Translations under genes and position numbers: made by a program
Shown here: one piece after another, positions 44,176-51,935 of the stretch
How positions within the stretch are numbered: the first letter of the stretch is position 1
Layout of the letters: each line of letters begins with the position of its first letter
NCBI RefSeq assembly: GCF_011927635.1
Contig: NZ_JAATJB010000001.1
Span: 1 to 64,000 of the forward strand
From: Sphingomonas trueperi
GTDB taxonomy: Bacteria > Pseudomonadota > Alphaproteobacteria > Sphingomonadales > Sphingomonadaceae
DNA: 64,000 nucleotides
Direction: 5' to 3'
Notes under the pieces: generated by a model
The model's input: the letters and a program-made list of their open reading frames with translations, nothing else
The model's database searches: none
Told to the model about the DNA's origin: nothing

Positions 44176-45947
44176 GCGATCTTCTCCTGTGCGAACTGGC
44201 GATGAGCGAAGCGGCGGTAGAGGCCCATGCCCAACAGCAGAGTATCGGGCGCGCCGCACTCGACGATCCGCCCGGCATCGAGCGAAACGATCTGGTCCAT
44301 CGTCTCCAAGCCGGTCATGCGGTGGGTGACGAGGATGCAGGTGCGTCCGCGCATCAGCATGTCGAGCCCCTGCAAAACGAGATGCGCGTTTTCCTCGTCG
44401 AGGCTCGATGTCGCCTCGTCCAGAAGCAGGATCTCGGGGTCGCGCAGGAACATGCGCGCGATGGCGATGCGCTGGCGTTCGCCGCCGGAAAGCAGCACCC
44501 CACGTTCGCCGACGGGCGTATCCAACCCCTCGGGGAGTGCGGCGACAAACGTGGCGGAACAGGATTGCGCCAGCGCCTCGGCGACCTGCTGCTCGCCGAC
44601 GGGCCGATCGATTCCGTACAGCAGATTGTCGCGGATGCTCCCTGAAACCATCGGCGTCGACTGGGCGACATAGCCGATCCGCGCACGCCACTGGGCAAGC
44701 GGCAACGCCGCGATGTCCTGCACGCCGTAGCGAATGGTGCCGCGATCCGGCGCGTAGAAGCGCTCGATCAGGCCGAGCAGCGTCGACTTGCCAGAACCGC
44801 TCGGGCCGATCAGCGCCGTCCGCGTGCCCGGCGCAAAGGTCAGTCGGTCGATCGCAATCGTCGCACCGTCGCTGTCCCCGCCGTCCGCATAGGCGAAGCG
44901 AACGCCCTCGAACGCCAATATCTGCGGCAGCGCCGGCACGGCCGCGGCCGCGGCCGCGCGATCGGCCGCATCGGTTTCCGGCGGAAGGTCGAGCACTTCG
45001 ATCAACCGCGCCGATGCGCCCCGCGCGGCGGACAGGCGCGAGACGAACGCCGTCAGCTGCGCCAGTGGCCCGACGACCGTGAAGATGTAGAGCAGGAAAG
45101 CCGTGAGCGTACCCGACGACAGCGTGCCTGCCGCCACCCGCATGCCGCCATAGGCAAGGATCGTCACCATCGCGAGCGTGACCGACAAGGTTACGATCGG
45201 GCTGAGCGCCGCCTCGATCCGGGCCGAACGGCACCCCAGCGCGAACAGCGACGCGACGCTGGCAGCGACCCCGCGCTGCTCGCGCGCTTCCGCGCCGAAA
45301 GTCTTCACCATCCGCACTTCGGCGAAGATCTGGGATAACCGGCCGCTCAGCCTCGCCGTCTCGTCCTGGGTGCGCGTTGCAATCCTGGCCGTGGTCAGAA
45401 CCACCGGGAGCATGGCGAGAAACGCCAGCGCCACCGAGCCGAACAGGATGCCGGCCAGCCCCGCATCGGTCGCGAACAGGACGATCGCCGCGCCGACCAG
45501 CAACAATGCCGCCGAAGCCGCGGCCAGGCCCTCGCGCGAGATGACCTGCGCGACGGCCTTGGTGTCGTTCACCACCCAGCTGGTCACCGCGCCGCTCGAC
45601 GATGTGTCGAAATAGGCGATCGGCGCGCGGACCAGCCGCTCGACGGTCGCTTCCTTCAACGCCGCGTCGAGCGCGAGACCCGCGCGCGCGGTGAGAAAGC
45701 GCGCGATCGCCGACGCCGTTGCCGACGCGAGCAGGACTAGCGCCAGCATCAAGGCGGGCCCATGCCAGGACGCGTCGGCGGCGCCCGCGCGATCGACGAT
45801 CGAGCGCGTCAACAACGGAAAGCCGAGGGTACCGGCGACTTCGAGCAGGGTCAGCACGCCCGCCGCCGCCAGCGCAAGCCGGTCGAGGCGTACATGGCGC
45901 AGCACTGCCCGCAGGCCGGCGGCAGAAGCAGGCGCGGTCGCGATCAC
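44172..45947 (-). CDS. ABC exporter (fused membrane and ATPase domains)
   Basis: A 591-residue MsbA/LagD-type half transporter. The six-helix membrane domain covers residues about 20-310, and the ATPase domain follows. Walker A is LIGPSGSGKSTLLGLIERFY, the signature is LLSGGERQRIAIARMFLRDP, Walker B is ILLLDEATSSLDE, and the H-loop is LVTHRMTG. There is no N-terminal C39 peptidase domain, so leader cleavage must occur elsewhere. It is coupled to the cupin-like gene upstream (ATGA). It is the likely inner-membrane exporter for the P1-P3 peptides. Confidence 0.88.
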   Translation of the reverse strand: MIATAPASAAGLRAVLRHVRLDRLALAAAGVLTLLEVAGTLGFPLLTRSIVDRAGAADASWHGPALMLALVLLASATASAIARFLTARAGLALDAALKEATVERLVRAPIAYFDTSSSGAVTSWVVNDTKAVAQVISREGLAAASAALLLVGAAIVLFATDAGLAGILFGSVALAFLAMLPVVLTTARIATRTQDETARLSGRLSQIFAEVRMVKTFGAEAREQRGVAASVASLFALGCRSARIEAALSPIVTLSVTLAMVTILAYGGMRVAAGTLSSGTLTAFLLYIFTVVGPLAQLTAFVSRLSAARGASARLIEVLDLPPETDAADRAAAAAAVPALPQILAFEGVRFAYADGGDSDGATIAIDRLTFAPGTRTALIGPSGSGKSTLLGLIERFYAPDRGTIRYGVQDIAALPLAQWRARIGYVAQSTPMVSGSIRDNLLYGIDRPVGEQQVAEALAQSCSATFVAALPEGLDTPVGERGVLLSGGERQRIAIARMFLRDPEILLLDEATSSLDEENAHLVLQGLDMLMRGRTCILVTHRMTGLETMDQIVSLDAGRIVECGAPDTLLLGMGLYRRFAHRQFAQEKIA

Positions 45948-46861
45948 GCGCGTAGGCCTTCCAGGCGAGCGATCTTGTGCTTCGACCAGCCAGCAACGAG
46001 CGCACTGTCGCTGCGGGTGCCGCGCTCGAACACCGCGATCGTCGATTCCAGGTTGGGCTGGGTACCCGCCATCGCCTTGAGCGCGGAGAAGCGCACGCGC
46101 TCCGACAGGTGCGAGCGCGCGGTTTCGTGGAGATAATCCGCCGCGTCGCCATCGCCCAGCTGCGCGATCATCGGCATCAGGCAGGCCATCGACATGCGGT
46201 TGATCATCGTGCCGACCAGGTTGCGTTCGACATCGAAGCTGTACTGGTCAAGCACGCCGCCACGCACCGTCAGCTCCATGATGTTGAGGCTGATCGACAT
46301 GCTTTCCGGCGGCAGCTGGTCATGGATGTCGACACAGGCGCGGTACAGCATCACCTTGCCTTCGTGCAGCGCGCTCTTCTCGACGAACTTCAGCGCCACC
46401 GGTTCGCCGGGATAGCCGGCGGTCTGCTCGTAATCATAGGTGTAGTAGTTGCTGCTGTAGCCCGGCCCGAAATAGCCCGAGGTCAGGAAGTTGAACGAGT
46501 GATCATGCGGGTGATGGTAGAAAAACTGTTCCGGCCCGCTCGCCCTGAGGATGTGATCCTGCGTCGCCGGCCAGAAGTTGGCACGCAGGAAGAAGGTCTG
46601 GAAGCGCCGGGTGGGCGCATAGAGCATGATGACCTGCGGACCGTAATTGTTGGTACCATTGCCGATCGAGGTGCGCTTCTTCAGTTCCTCGAGCGCCAGG
46701 TCGGACAGGAAGGTGCGGTTGTTGTTGAGCCGCTTGAGCATCGGCGCGACCGAAACCATCGCGTCATGATCGGCCGTGTCGATATCGGCGTCGTGCAGAT
46801 ACTCGACCAGTTCGTCGAGTTCGATTGCATCGGCCTGTGGGGCGTCGATTACCAGAGGCAT
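45944..46861 (-). CDS. Cupin-like, HEAT-like protein A1 (putative peptide-tailoring enzyme)
   Basis: A 305-residue protein of unknown family. The central region has a likely metal site: YHHPHDHSFNFLTSGYFGPG (H116, H117, H119, D120, H121) and DIHDQLPPESMSISLNIMEL (H180). This resembles a cupin with a three-histidine or His/Asp iron centre. The last 70 residues (HLSERVRFSALKAMAGTQPN) look like a HEAT-type repeat. A paralogue, A2, with the same motifs is encoded at 48971. It sits between its B partner and the exporter. Oxygenase activity on the precursor peptides is a hypothesis. Confidence 0.55.
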   Translation of the reverse strand: MPLVIDAPQADAIELDELVEYLHDADIDTADHDAMVSVAPMLKRLNNNRTFLSDLALEELKKRTSIGNGTNNYGPQVIMLYAPTRRFQTFFLRANFWPATQDHILRASGPEQFFYHHPHDHSFNFLTSGYFGPGYSSNYYTYDYEQTAGYPGEPVALKFVEKSALHEGKVMLYRACVDIHDQLPPESMSISLNIMELTVRGGVLDQYSFDVERNLVGTMINRMSMACLMPMIAQLGDGDAADYLHETARSHLSERVRFSALKAMAGTQPNLESTIAVFERGTRSDSALVAGWSKHKIARLEGLRA

Positions 46862-46889
46862 GATGGGTCTCCGTGTCGGGAAAGCACGC

Positions 46890-47873
46890 TCACTCCGCCG
46901 CCAGGGCGGGCGCGACGTCGCTCAGATGGTGGATGGTCTTCTGCGCCGCGCGGCGCACCGCCGGATGCGGATCCTCGGCGCACATCCGCTCGAGGAGCGG
47001 CCAGGCGCGCTCCAGGTTGAGGCCCAGATATTCGCGCATCGCGTGCCAGCGCACATAATGCGAGGGGTGCGCGACGAGACGCTCCATCTGCTCCCCGGCG
47101 TCCTGCCGGCCAAACAGGCGCATCGCCGTCGCCAGCATCTGCAACCGGGTCGGCTCCTGCGCCGAGGATGCCGCGCCGACCAGGCTCCGGGAATCGACAT
47201 CGAATTCCAGCGCCATCGGCAGTCCATGGCGATACATCTGCACCTGCAGGACCAGCGCATGGGCGCCGACCTTCGACGTGTATTCGAACGCTTCATCGGC
47301 GCCGAAATGGAAGGTATCGCCCGGCTCGCACACAAGCGAAGGGCCCTCGCGATACGTCTTTCCGCTCGTCGCCAGATCGTCTTCGTCGGCGAACGGATCC
47401 ATCTTCCAGGTCTGCAGCGTGAAGTCGCGGGCGCGATAGATCTTGAGGAAGGTGTGCTGCCCGCCAAAGGTCAGCGTCCGCCGATCGCCGGGCGTGCGCC
47501 GCTTCGCCATGTCGATTTCGAACCCGTCGAGGCCCAGCAGCATCGCGCTGAACTGATCGGTCGACACCAGCACCATGCCGCCGAAGAACTCGCCGCTGAT
47601 CGGCTGGAACGACGATCCGTAGAACGGATTGCGGGCGGCACACGCCCGCTCCTCGGCCACGATCTTGCGAATGCGATCTTCGGTGAAGAATTCGCTGCAA
47701 AGCGCGAACACTTCCTCCGGCGTCATGTCACGCTTGTCCTGCAGAGACCGTTTGAGATCCCCGAAGCCGAGCGCGCGATTGTAATAGAGGACGCTGCGCT
47801 CGTTGTCGTCGAGCAGCGTCTGGCGAAAATCGGGGTGCCGCACGACCGACAGCACATCCTGAAGGTTCTTCAT
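46890..47873 (-). CDS. Cupin-like, HEAT-like protein B1 (partner of A1)
   Basis: A 327-residue protein of unknown family. A helical N-terminus is followed by a beta-rich cupin-like core (LTFGGQHTFLKIYRARDF and GPSLVCEPGDTFHFGADEAF). The end is HEAT-like: HPSHYVRWHAMREYLGLNLE, then AEDPHPAVRRAAQKT. Paralogue B2 at 49885 shares RSLVGAASS-like and HYVRWHAMREYLG-like stretches. GGAG precedes the ATG at 47873. It begins 16 bases after P1. A and B always occur together here, so they may form a heteromeric enzyme or a peptide-binding pair. Confidence 0.55.
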   Translation of the reverse strand: MKNLQDVLSVVRHPDFRQTLLDDNERSVLYYNRALGFGDLKRSLQDKRDMTPEEVFALCSEFFTEDRIRKIVAEERACAARNPFYGSSFQPISGEFFGGMVLVSTDQFSAMLLGLDGFEIDMAKRRTPGDRRTLTFGGQHTFLKIYRARDFTLQTWKMDPFADEDDLATSGKTYREGPSLVCEPGDTFHFGADEAFEYTSKVGAHALVLQVQMYRHGLPMALEFDVDSRSLVGAASSAQEPTRLQMLATAMRLFGRQDAGEQMERLVAHPSHYVRWHAMREYLGLNLERAWPLLERMCAEDPHPAVRRAAQKTIHHLSDVAPALAAE

Positions 47874-47889
47874 GACCGCCGCTCCGCGT

Positions 47890-48024
47890 TCAAAAGGGGC
47901 CGGGCATCAAAATGGCGATGATGATGCTCACATCCGGATCGATGACCGTCGGCCGCATCCGCGGACCGCCCGGTCCGGCGACGTCGAGATCAAGAGCAGG
48001 CAAGGTTTCAACCGAGGTGTTCAT
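47890..48024 (-). CDS. Small peptide P1, candidate RiPP precursor
   Basis: A 44-residue peptide. The N-terminal part is MNTSVETLPALDLDVAG, then a Gly/Pro/Arg linker, and a hydrophobic end VSIIIAILMPGPF. The motif TLPALDLDVAG is shared with P2 and P3. GGGGAG lies about 9 bases before the ATG. It immediately precedes the B1-A1-exporter genes. A constant leader motif with a divergent hydrophobic C-terminus is the signature of precursor families; mature structure is unknown. Confidence 0.7.
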   Translation of the reverse strand: MNTSVETLPALDLDVAGPGGPRMRPTVIDPDVSIIIAILMPGPF

Positions 48025-48049
48025 GGCGTGATACTCCCCTGTCGGTGAC

Positions 48050-48071
48050 GGGTGCGGCACCTGCCGCACCC
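48050..48071. terminator. Perfect 10-bp hairpin between peptide genes P2 and P1
   Basis: GGGTGCGGCA (48050-48059) and TGCCGCACCC (48062-48071) are perfect complements with a two-base spacer. The hairpin starts nine bases after the P2 stop and ends about 16 bases before the P1 ribosome site. It could be a transcript stabiliser or partial terminator setting P3/P2 versus P1 levels. Confidence 0.45.
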
Positions 48072-48080
48072 GCACCTGGT

Positions 48081-48215
48081 TCAGTCGGTGACAGCGATGA
48101 CGATGCCGATCGCGATGCCCGCGATGATCTGCCCGGCAACGACCGGAGTGTGCTTCGACGAGTTGGGTGCCCCGACTTCGAGATCGAGCGTGGGCAGGTT
48201 CTGCGTGCGTACCAT
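48081..48215 (-). CDS. Small peptide P2, candidate RiPP precursor
   Basis: A 44-residue peptide. The N-terminus is MVRTQNLPTLDLEVGAPN and the C-terminus is the very hydrophobic GQIIAGIAIGIVIAVTD. The leader motif NLPTLDLEVG aligns with P1 and P3. AGGGGA lies upstream of the ATG at 48215. It has no cysteine, so lanthionine or sactionine chemistry on the C-terminal part is unlikely. A membrane-active or heavily oxidised aliphatic product would fit, as inference. Confidence 0.7.
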   Translation of the reverse strand: MVRTQNLPTLDLEVGAPNSSKHTPVVAGQIIAGIAIGIVIAVTD

Positions 48216-48240
48216 GGTGTTTTCCCCTTTTTGCTGGCGA

Positions 48241-48372
48241 TCAGAAGATCGCGCCGATGACCGATGCAATGCCGGCGGTCAGGCTGCAGAGCACAGCCTC
48301 GCCACGCTGCTCGACGAGCATTCCGGCTTCGAGTTCGAGAGAAGGGAGCGTGTTGACGTGATAAATGGCCAT
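48241..48372 (-). CDS. Small peptide P3, candidate RiPP precursor
   Basis: A 43-residue peptide that is easy to miss by size. It starts MAIYHVNTLPSLELEAGM, has a charged middle (LVEQRGEAV) and ends LCSLTAGIASVIGAIF. TLPSLELEAG matches the leader motif of P1 and P2. GGAG precedes the ATG at 48372. It is first of the P3-P2-P1 tandem and lies 94 bases after the regulator stop, with an AT-rich gap likely to hold the promoter of the exporter operon. Confidence 0.7.
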   Translation of the reverse strand: MAIYHVNTLPSLELEAGMLVEQRGEAVLCSLTAGIASVIGAIF

Positions 48373-48466
48373 ACGTTTCTCCATTTACTGAGTAAGACTT
48401 GCTTACAAGACGTCGATTTCAGGTCGACTTGGAGAATTTCCTACACTCTTCATTTGAGGTCAATTA

Positions 48467-48958
48467 TCAGCTAAGACAGTTATTCCCAAAGTGAGAAAGT
48501 ATAGATGCATGCATTTCGGATAGTTCTTCCGAATCCGCGAAATTTACCCCCGATATCCGGAGAAAATATTCTTCAAGAGCCGCCTTCATGTGCTGGCTGA
48601 GCGATATCCAGGTACGTCGGCCGTCCTGCGCGTCCGCAACGCCTTCCAGCACGCCGGACGCAATCAGATTGGCGACGCAGCGGGCACCCGTGCTGCGGGA
48701 CACGCCGGCGATGAACGCGACATCGCAGATCGACACGCGCAGGCCCTTGCGTTCCGAAAGATAGAGGTCGAGCAGGATGTCCCAGTTCGGCTCGGCCAGC
48801 CGGATACCTGTAAGGATCCGATGCCGAAGCGTTCGGGACCGGACGATGTCCGCCGCGACTCGCCGGCACAAATCCGCCCGCGCGGCTGCGTCGAGGCCAC
48901 CCTGTGGGGCCGATACGCTCATCGAGACATTGGTGGGTAGCGACGGGTCGATGTGCAT
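48467..48958 (-). CDS. Winged-helix (MarR-like) regulator of the peptide cluster
   Basis: A 163-residue protein. The HTH core is GLRVSICDVAFIAGVSRSTG with ARCVANLIASGVLEGVADAQ, followed by wing DGRRTWISLS. A helical N-terminal extension (NWDILLDLYLSERKG) fits MarR-like dimers. AGGAGG lies 8 bases before the ATG and partly overlaps the A2 stop region, so it is co-translated with the P4-B2-A2 group. It sits directly upstream of the P3-P2-P1 promoter region and is the best candidate for its control. Confidence 0.7.
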   Translation of the reverse strand: MHIDPSLPTNVSMSVSAPQGGLDAAARADLCRRVAADIVRSRTLRHRILTGIRLAEPNWDILLDLYLSERKGLRVSICDVAFIAGVSRSTGARCVANLIASGVLEGVADAQDGRRTWISLSQHMKAALEEYFLRISGVNFADSEELSEMHASILSHFGNNCLS

Positions 48959-48970
48959 GGGGACGCCCTC

Positions 48971-49897
48971 CTAATGTGCGGTTCGCGTGATCCAGTGCCG
49001 GCCGGCATTGATGGCGGCGCACTGCCGGGCCGCCATGCGCGCGACAAACGGCGCCGATCGGCGGGCAGCTTGCGCAAAGACCTCGATCCGTGCGTCGATC
49101 GACGGGCAGGTCGAGGCGAGCGCGGTCAGCGCGGCGAACTGGATCCGTTCGCTAGGATGATAGGCGGCGTAGGTCTCCACCAGATCCCGGGCGTTCTCCC
49201 CACCGATCTGGCTGCAGATCGCCAGCAGCGGCTCGATCGCGGTTTCCGTCAGATTCTCGGAGATGACGCCGTTCGAAACGTCAAAGCCATATTGGTCGCG
49301 GTAGCCGATATGCGGCGCACGCTCCATGATGTTGAGCGACACCGAGAGCGCATCGGCGGGCAATTGGGCATGAATGTCGCGATGCGCCCGGTACAGCAGC
49401 ACCTTGCCCCGCGACAGGCGAGACCGCTCGACAAAACGCAGGTCGACCGCATCCCCCACCGCACCGACGCAGGCGTCATAGTCGAACTCGTAATAGTCGC
49501 TCCAATAGCCCGGTCCGGTGTATCCTACCGTCAGGAAAGAGAAATTATGGTCGTGCGGCCTGTGGTAGAAGAAGGCCTCGGGACCGTTTTCCTGCAGGAC
49601 CGGGTCCGTCTCGGCGGGCCAGAAATTGGCGCGCACGATGAAATTCCTGCCGGCATGGAGCATCACGACCTGCGGGCCATAGGCGTTGCGCACGCTCTGG
49701 CTGCGGCAGCGGTCTTTCAGCTCGGCGACGATGATGTCCGCCAGAAAGTCGCGATTGGCCGCTAGGTCGCCGAGCGCCGGGCCGAACGACGCGAAGCAGG
49801 CTTCGTCGCGTGCGTCGAATCGTCCGGTCTCCACGATGTCGACAAGATCGCCGAGCCCGATCGCCTTGGGATCGTTCGCCGCGATCACGCGTGGCAT
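48971..49897 (-). CDS. Cupin-like, HEAT-like protein A2 (paralogue of A1)
   Basis: A 308-residue protein sharing the A1 landmarks: NAYGPQVVML, VRANFWPAETDPVL, YHRPHDHNFSFLTVGYTGPG (H112, H115, D116, H117) and RDIHAQLPADALSVSLNIME (H176). Retention of the PHDH and DIHxQLP positions in both copies marks them as probable metal ligands. The C-terminal part (YHPSERIQFAALTALASTCP) again looks HEAT-like. It overlaps B2 by 13 bases and has GGGAG before the ATG. Confidence 0.55.
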   Translation of the reverse strand: MPRVIAANDPKAIGLGDLVDIVETGRFDARDEACFASFGPALGDLAANRDFLADIIVAELKDRCRSQSVRNAYGPQVVMLHAGRNFIVRANFWPAETDPVLQENGPEAFFYHRPHDHNFSFLTVGYTGPGYWSDYYEFDYDACVGAVGDAVDLRFVERSRLSRGKVLLYRAHRDIHAQLPADALSVSLNIMERAPHIGYRDQYGFDVSNGVISENLTETAIEPLLAICSQIGGENARDLVETYAAYHPSERIQFAALTALASTCPSIDARIEVFAQAARRSAPFVARMAARQCAAINAGRHWITRTAH

Positions 49898-50853
49898 GGT
49901 GTTGCTCCCGCTGCCTGGCCGGCCAACATCGAGATCGCGCAGCGGGCCACATCGCGTATTTCCGGATGCGGGTCGCCGCGTTCCATCGCGCGCAATCGCT
50001 CCATCGCGCGCCCGGCGTCCACGCCCAGCAATTCGCGGGTCGCGTGCCAGCGAAGATAGAAGGCGTCGTCATGGGTATAGCGCTCGAGAACATCGGCATC
50101 GCCGGCCCGGCCGAGCATGGAGAGGAACGACAGCAGCATCTGGCTGCGCGACGCGCCGTCGTTGGTGCTGCTCGCCCCTACCGCCAACAGGCTCTGCGCG
50201 TCGTATTCGACGAGCAACGGGGCCCGGTCGACGCGGATATCGGCTTGCAGCACGACGATGTCGGACACTGCGTGGCTGATCACATAGCTTTGTGTTCGGC
50301 CATCGGTCGTCAGGATCTCCCCGTCCTTGATCGCGCGGTAGCCGGCAGGCGCGCAACAATGGCCGTCCGCCAGGCTGAACAGGGCATCCGGCGCCGCCGC
50401 CGACCAGAGCTGAAGCAGCGCGCCGCCGCCCTTCAGAAATTTCTGCAGGGTAAGGCCCCCGGTGAAAATAATTGCCCCGGGGCCGCGTCGGTGCGTCTTC
50501 TTCGCGGCGAGTGCGTCGATGGAGAGCACGTTGAGCGTCAGCGTGACGCAGTCATGGCTAAAGAGAACCAGCCCGCGCTGGTGCTTATTGCCGTTCGCCA
50601 CCAGCGGCAGATCGAAGAAGGGGTCGGCGGCGGCGGTCTGCGCCATCCGCTCGATCCAGCATGTCAGCCAGCCGGTTTCCGCGAAGAGGTTTTCAACCAG
50701 CGCGCGTACGGCTGTCCCGCTCCGCTCGGTCAGCCCATCCAGTGCATCGTGCAAGCCAGCCAGCGCCGGCTGTACGCGCCAATGCAATGCGGGATGGTCC
50801 GTCCGGGACTGCGTTCCGGCCAGATACGCTTGAAGGTCTGGGCGAGGAATCAT
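49885..50853 (-). CDS. Cupin-like, HEAT-like protein B2 (paralogue of B1)
   Basis: A 322-residue protein. The core (GLTLQKFLKGGGALLQLWSA, ALFSLADGHCCAPAGYRAI) parallels the B1 cupin-like region but lacks the GDTFHFG motif, so a pseudo-enzyme or binding role is possible. QSLLAVGASSTNDG and DAFYLRWHATRELLGVDAGR, then GDPHPEIRDVARCAI, match the B1 end. AGGAGG is 4-9 bases before the ATG at 50853. It follows P4 by about 120 bases. Confidence 0.55.
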   Translation of the reverse strand: MIPRPDLQAYLAGTQSRTDHPALHWRVQPALAGLHDALDGLTERSGTAVRALVENLFAETGWLTCWIERMAQTAAADPFFDLPLVANGNKHQRGLVLFSHDCVTLTLNVLSIDALAAKKTHRRGPGAIIFTGGLTLQKFLKGGGALLQLWSAAAPDALFSLADGHCCAPAGYRAIKDGEILTTDGRTQSYVISHAVSDIVVLQADIRVDRAPLLVEYDAQSLLAVGASSTNDGASRSQMLLSFLSMLGRAGDADVLERYTHDDAFYLRWHATRELLGVDAGRAMERLRAMERGDPHPEIRDVARCAISMLAGQAAGATPCHA

Positions 50854-50977
50854 GGGTCCTCCTGCGCGGATGGCGCAATTCTCCTGCCGCCGCGCCCTCT
50901 CCGGCCGCGGCGATAGTGGTGGTGCGACGATGTGGCGATGTCGTCATGCCGCCGTGGCGGGGGCACGACGGAAGCGA

Positions 50978-51106
50978 TCAGTTGGCTACGACGACCCCCA
51001 GGAACACGGCGAGACATGCGACCCCGCCGACTTCCTCCCGAACGACATTTCCGCAGAAGCCGACCCGCGTCTTCAGCGACAATTTGCTGTGATCGATCTT
51101 GTTCAT
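50978..51106 (-). CDS. Small peptide P4, candidate RiPP precursor
   Basis: A 42-residue peptide. It starts MNKIDHSKLSLKTRVGFCGN, continues VVREEVGG and ends VACLAVFLGVVVAN. GGGGGAG precedes the ATG at 51106. The KLSLKTRVG stretch is a weak echo of the LPxLxLExxG leader of P1-P3, and the end is again hydrophobic, here with two cysteines. It precedes B2-A2 in the same way P3-P1 precede B1-A1, which supports a precursor role. Confidence 0.62.
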   Translation of the reverse strand: MNKIDHSKLSLKTRVGFCGNVVREEVGGVACLAVFLGVVVAN

Positions 51107-51229
51107 GACAGCTCCCCCAAATGTGCCGGCGATGCGGCGATCCTTCCCCATATCCGTGATGCGTACAGGTTCGCTGCCCGTCACGCGCCATGAAGGCGCG
51201 ACGGCGAACAATCCCGACCGAACCGACGG

Positions 51230-51257
51230 GACAACCATTTCAGTTGTCAGGAGTATA
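51230..51257 (-). promoter_or_regulatory. Putative promoter -10 with adjoining operator-like dyad upstream of P4
   Basis: GACAAC (51230-51235) and GTTGTC (51243-51248) form a perfect dyad with a 7-base spacer. On the minus strand TATACT (51257-51252) lies directly upstream of it, so a protein bound at the dyad would cover the transcription start. A TTGCGACAGG block lies further upstream at about 51281-51290, but its distance is not a clean -35 spacing. It would drive P4-B2-A2-regulator. Confidence 0.4.
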
Positions 51258-51320
51258 GTCTTCGCGCAGCGGAAAACCTGTCGCAACTTCTGAAAAAAAA
51301 TTTGCGGCCGATTCTCGCGA

Positions 51321-51935
51321 TTACTGGCCCAGCGTGAATCGATCCAGGGCGGCCTCCTGCCGATACTCGGCAAGCGAGCTGGTCAATCTCCGCACGATAT
51401 GACGCTGCCGGTTAAGTCGCACGATCAGATAGGCGACCGTGACGAACATCGCGCCCAGCCCCAGCAGCGTGGGCCAGGTCCACAGATGGTCGACAAAATG
51501 ACCGAAGGGCTCCCCGTTTTCACTCTGCCGCAGCGAGGAAAACACCATGCCGAATAAGCTCAGTGGCCCGAACAAGATTAGGTCGAAGATGGTGCGGCGA
51601 ATGCGCGCACGGTGGCGAACGATCTGCCCTTCGACGAATTGCTGGCGTTCGCGCTGGTCCGCACCCCACTCGACCCGCCGCAGACGATAATGGGTGTAGG
51701 TCGACCACAACACGAACGCGATGATCGCCGCCGCGACGATCAGCATCCCCAGCGAGAATTTCCGCCAGGCAGCGAACGAGACGGCCGCGATCAGCAGGGT
51801 GGCGACGAGCATTTCCGCCCGCTCGATCCAGCGCGCCCGGCGAACCGCACGCTGCGACAGGGCCATCACCACACCGGTGGAATGCGAATCTTCCTGCTGC
51901 CACAGCTGCGCAAGGTCGTCGAAGTCAGCCTGCAT
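51321..51935 (-). CDS. Membrane protein, probable anti-sigma factor
   Basis: A 204-residue protein. A cytoplasmic N-terminal helix region (MQADFDDLAQLWQQEDSHST) precedes paired membrane helices (MLVATLLIAAVSFAAW, MLIVAAAIIAFVLWS). Two more follow near residues 120-140 and 155-175. It overlaps the ECF sigma gene by 11 bases, the standard sigma/anti-sigma arrangement. No zinc-finger anti-sigma motif is present, so the regulatory role rests on context and topology. Confidence 0.6.
   Translation of the reverse strand: MQADFDDLAQLWQQEDSHSTGVVMALSQRAVRRARWIERAEMLVATLLIAAVSFAAWRKFSLGMLIVAAAIIAFVLWSTYTHYRLRRVEWGADQRERQQFVEGQIVRHRARIRRTIFDLILFGPLSLFGMVFSSLRQSENGEPFGHFVDHLWTWPTLLGLGAMFVTVAYLIVRLNRQRHIVRRLTSSLAEYRQEAALDRFTLGQ

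Noticed and set aside
44172..45947. A C39 peptidase-containing bacteriocin exporter.
   Set aside because: The protein begins directly with membrane helices and has no N-terminal Cys/His protease motif.
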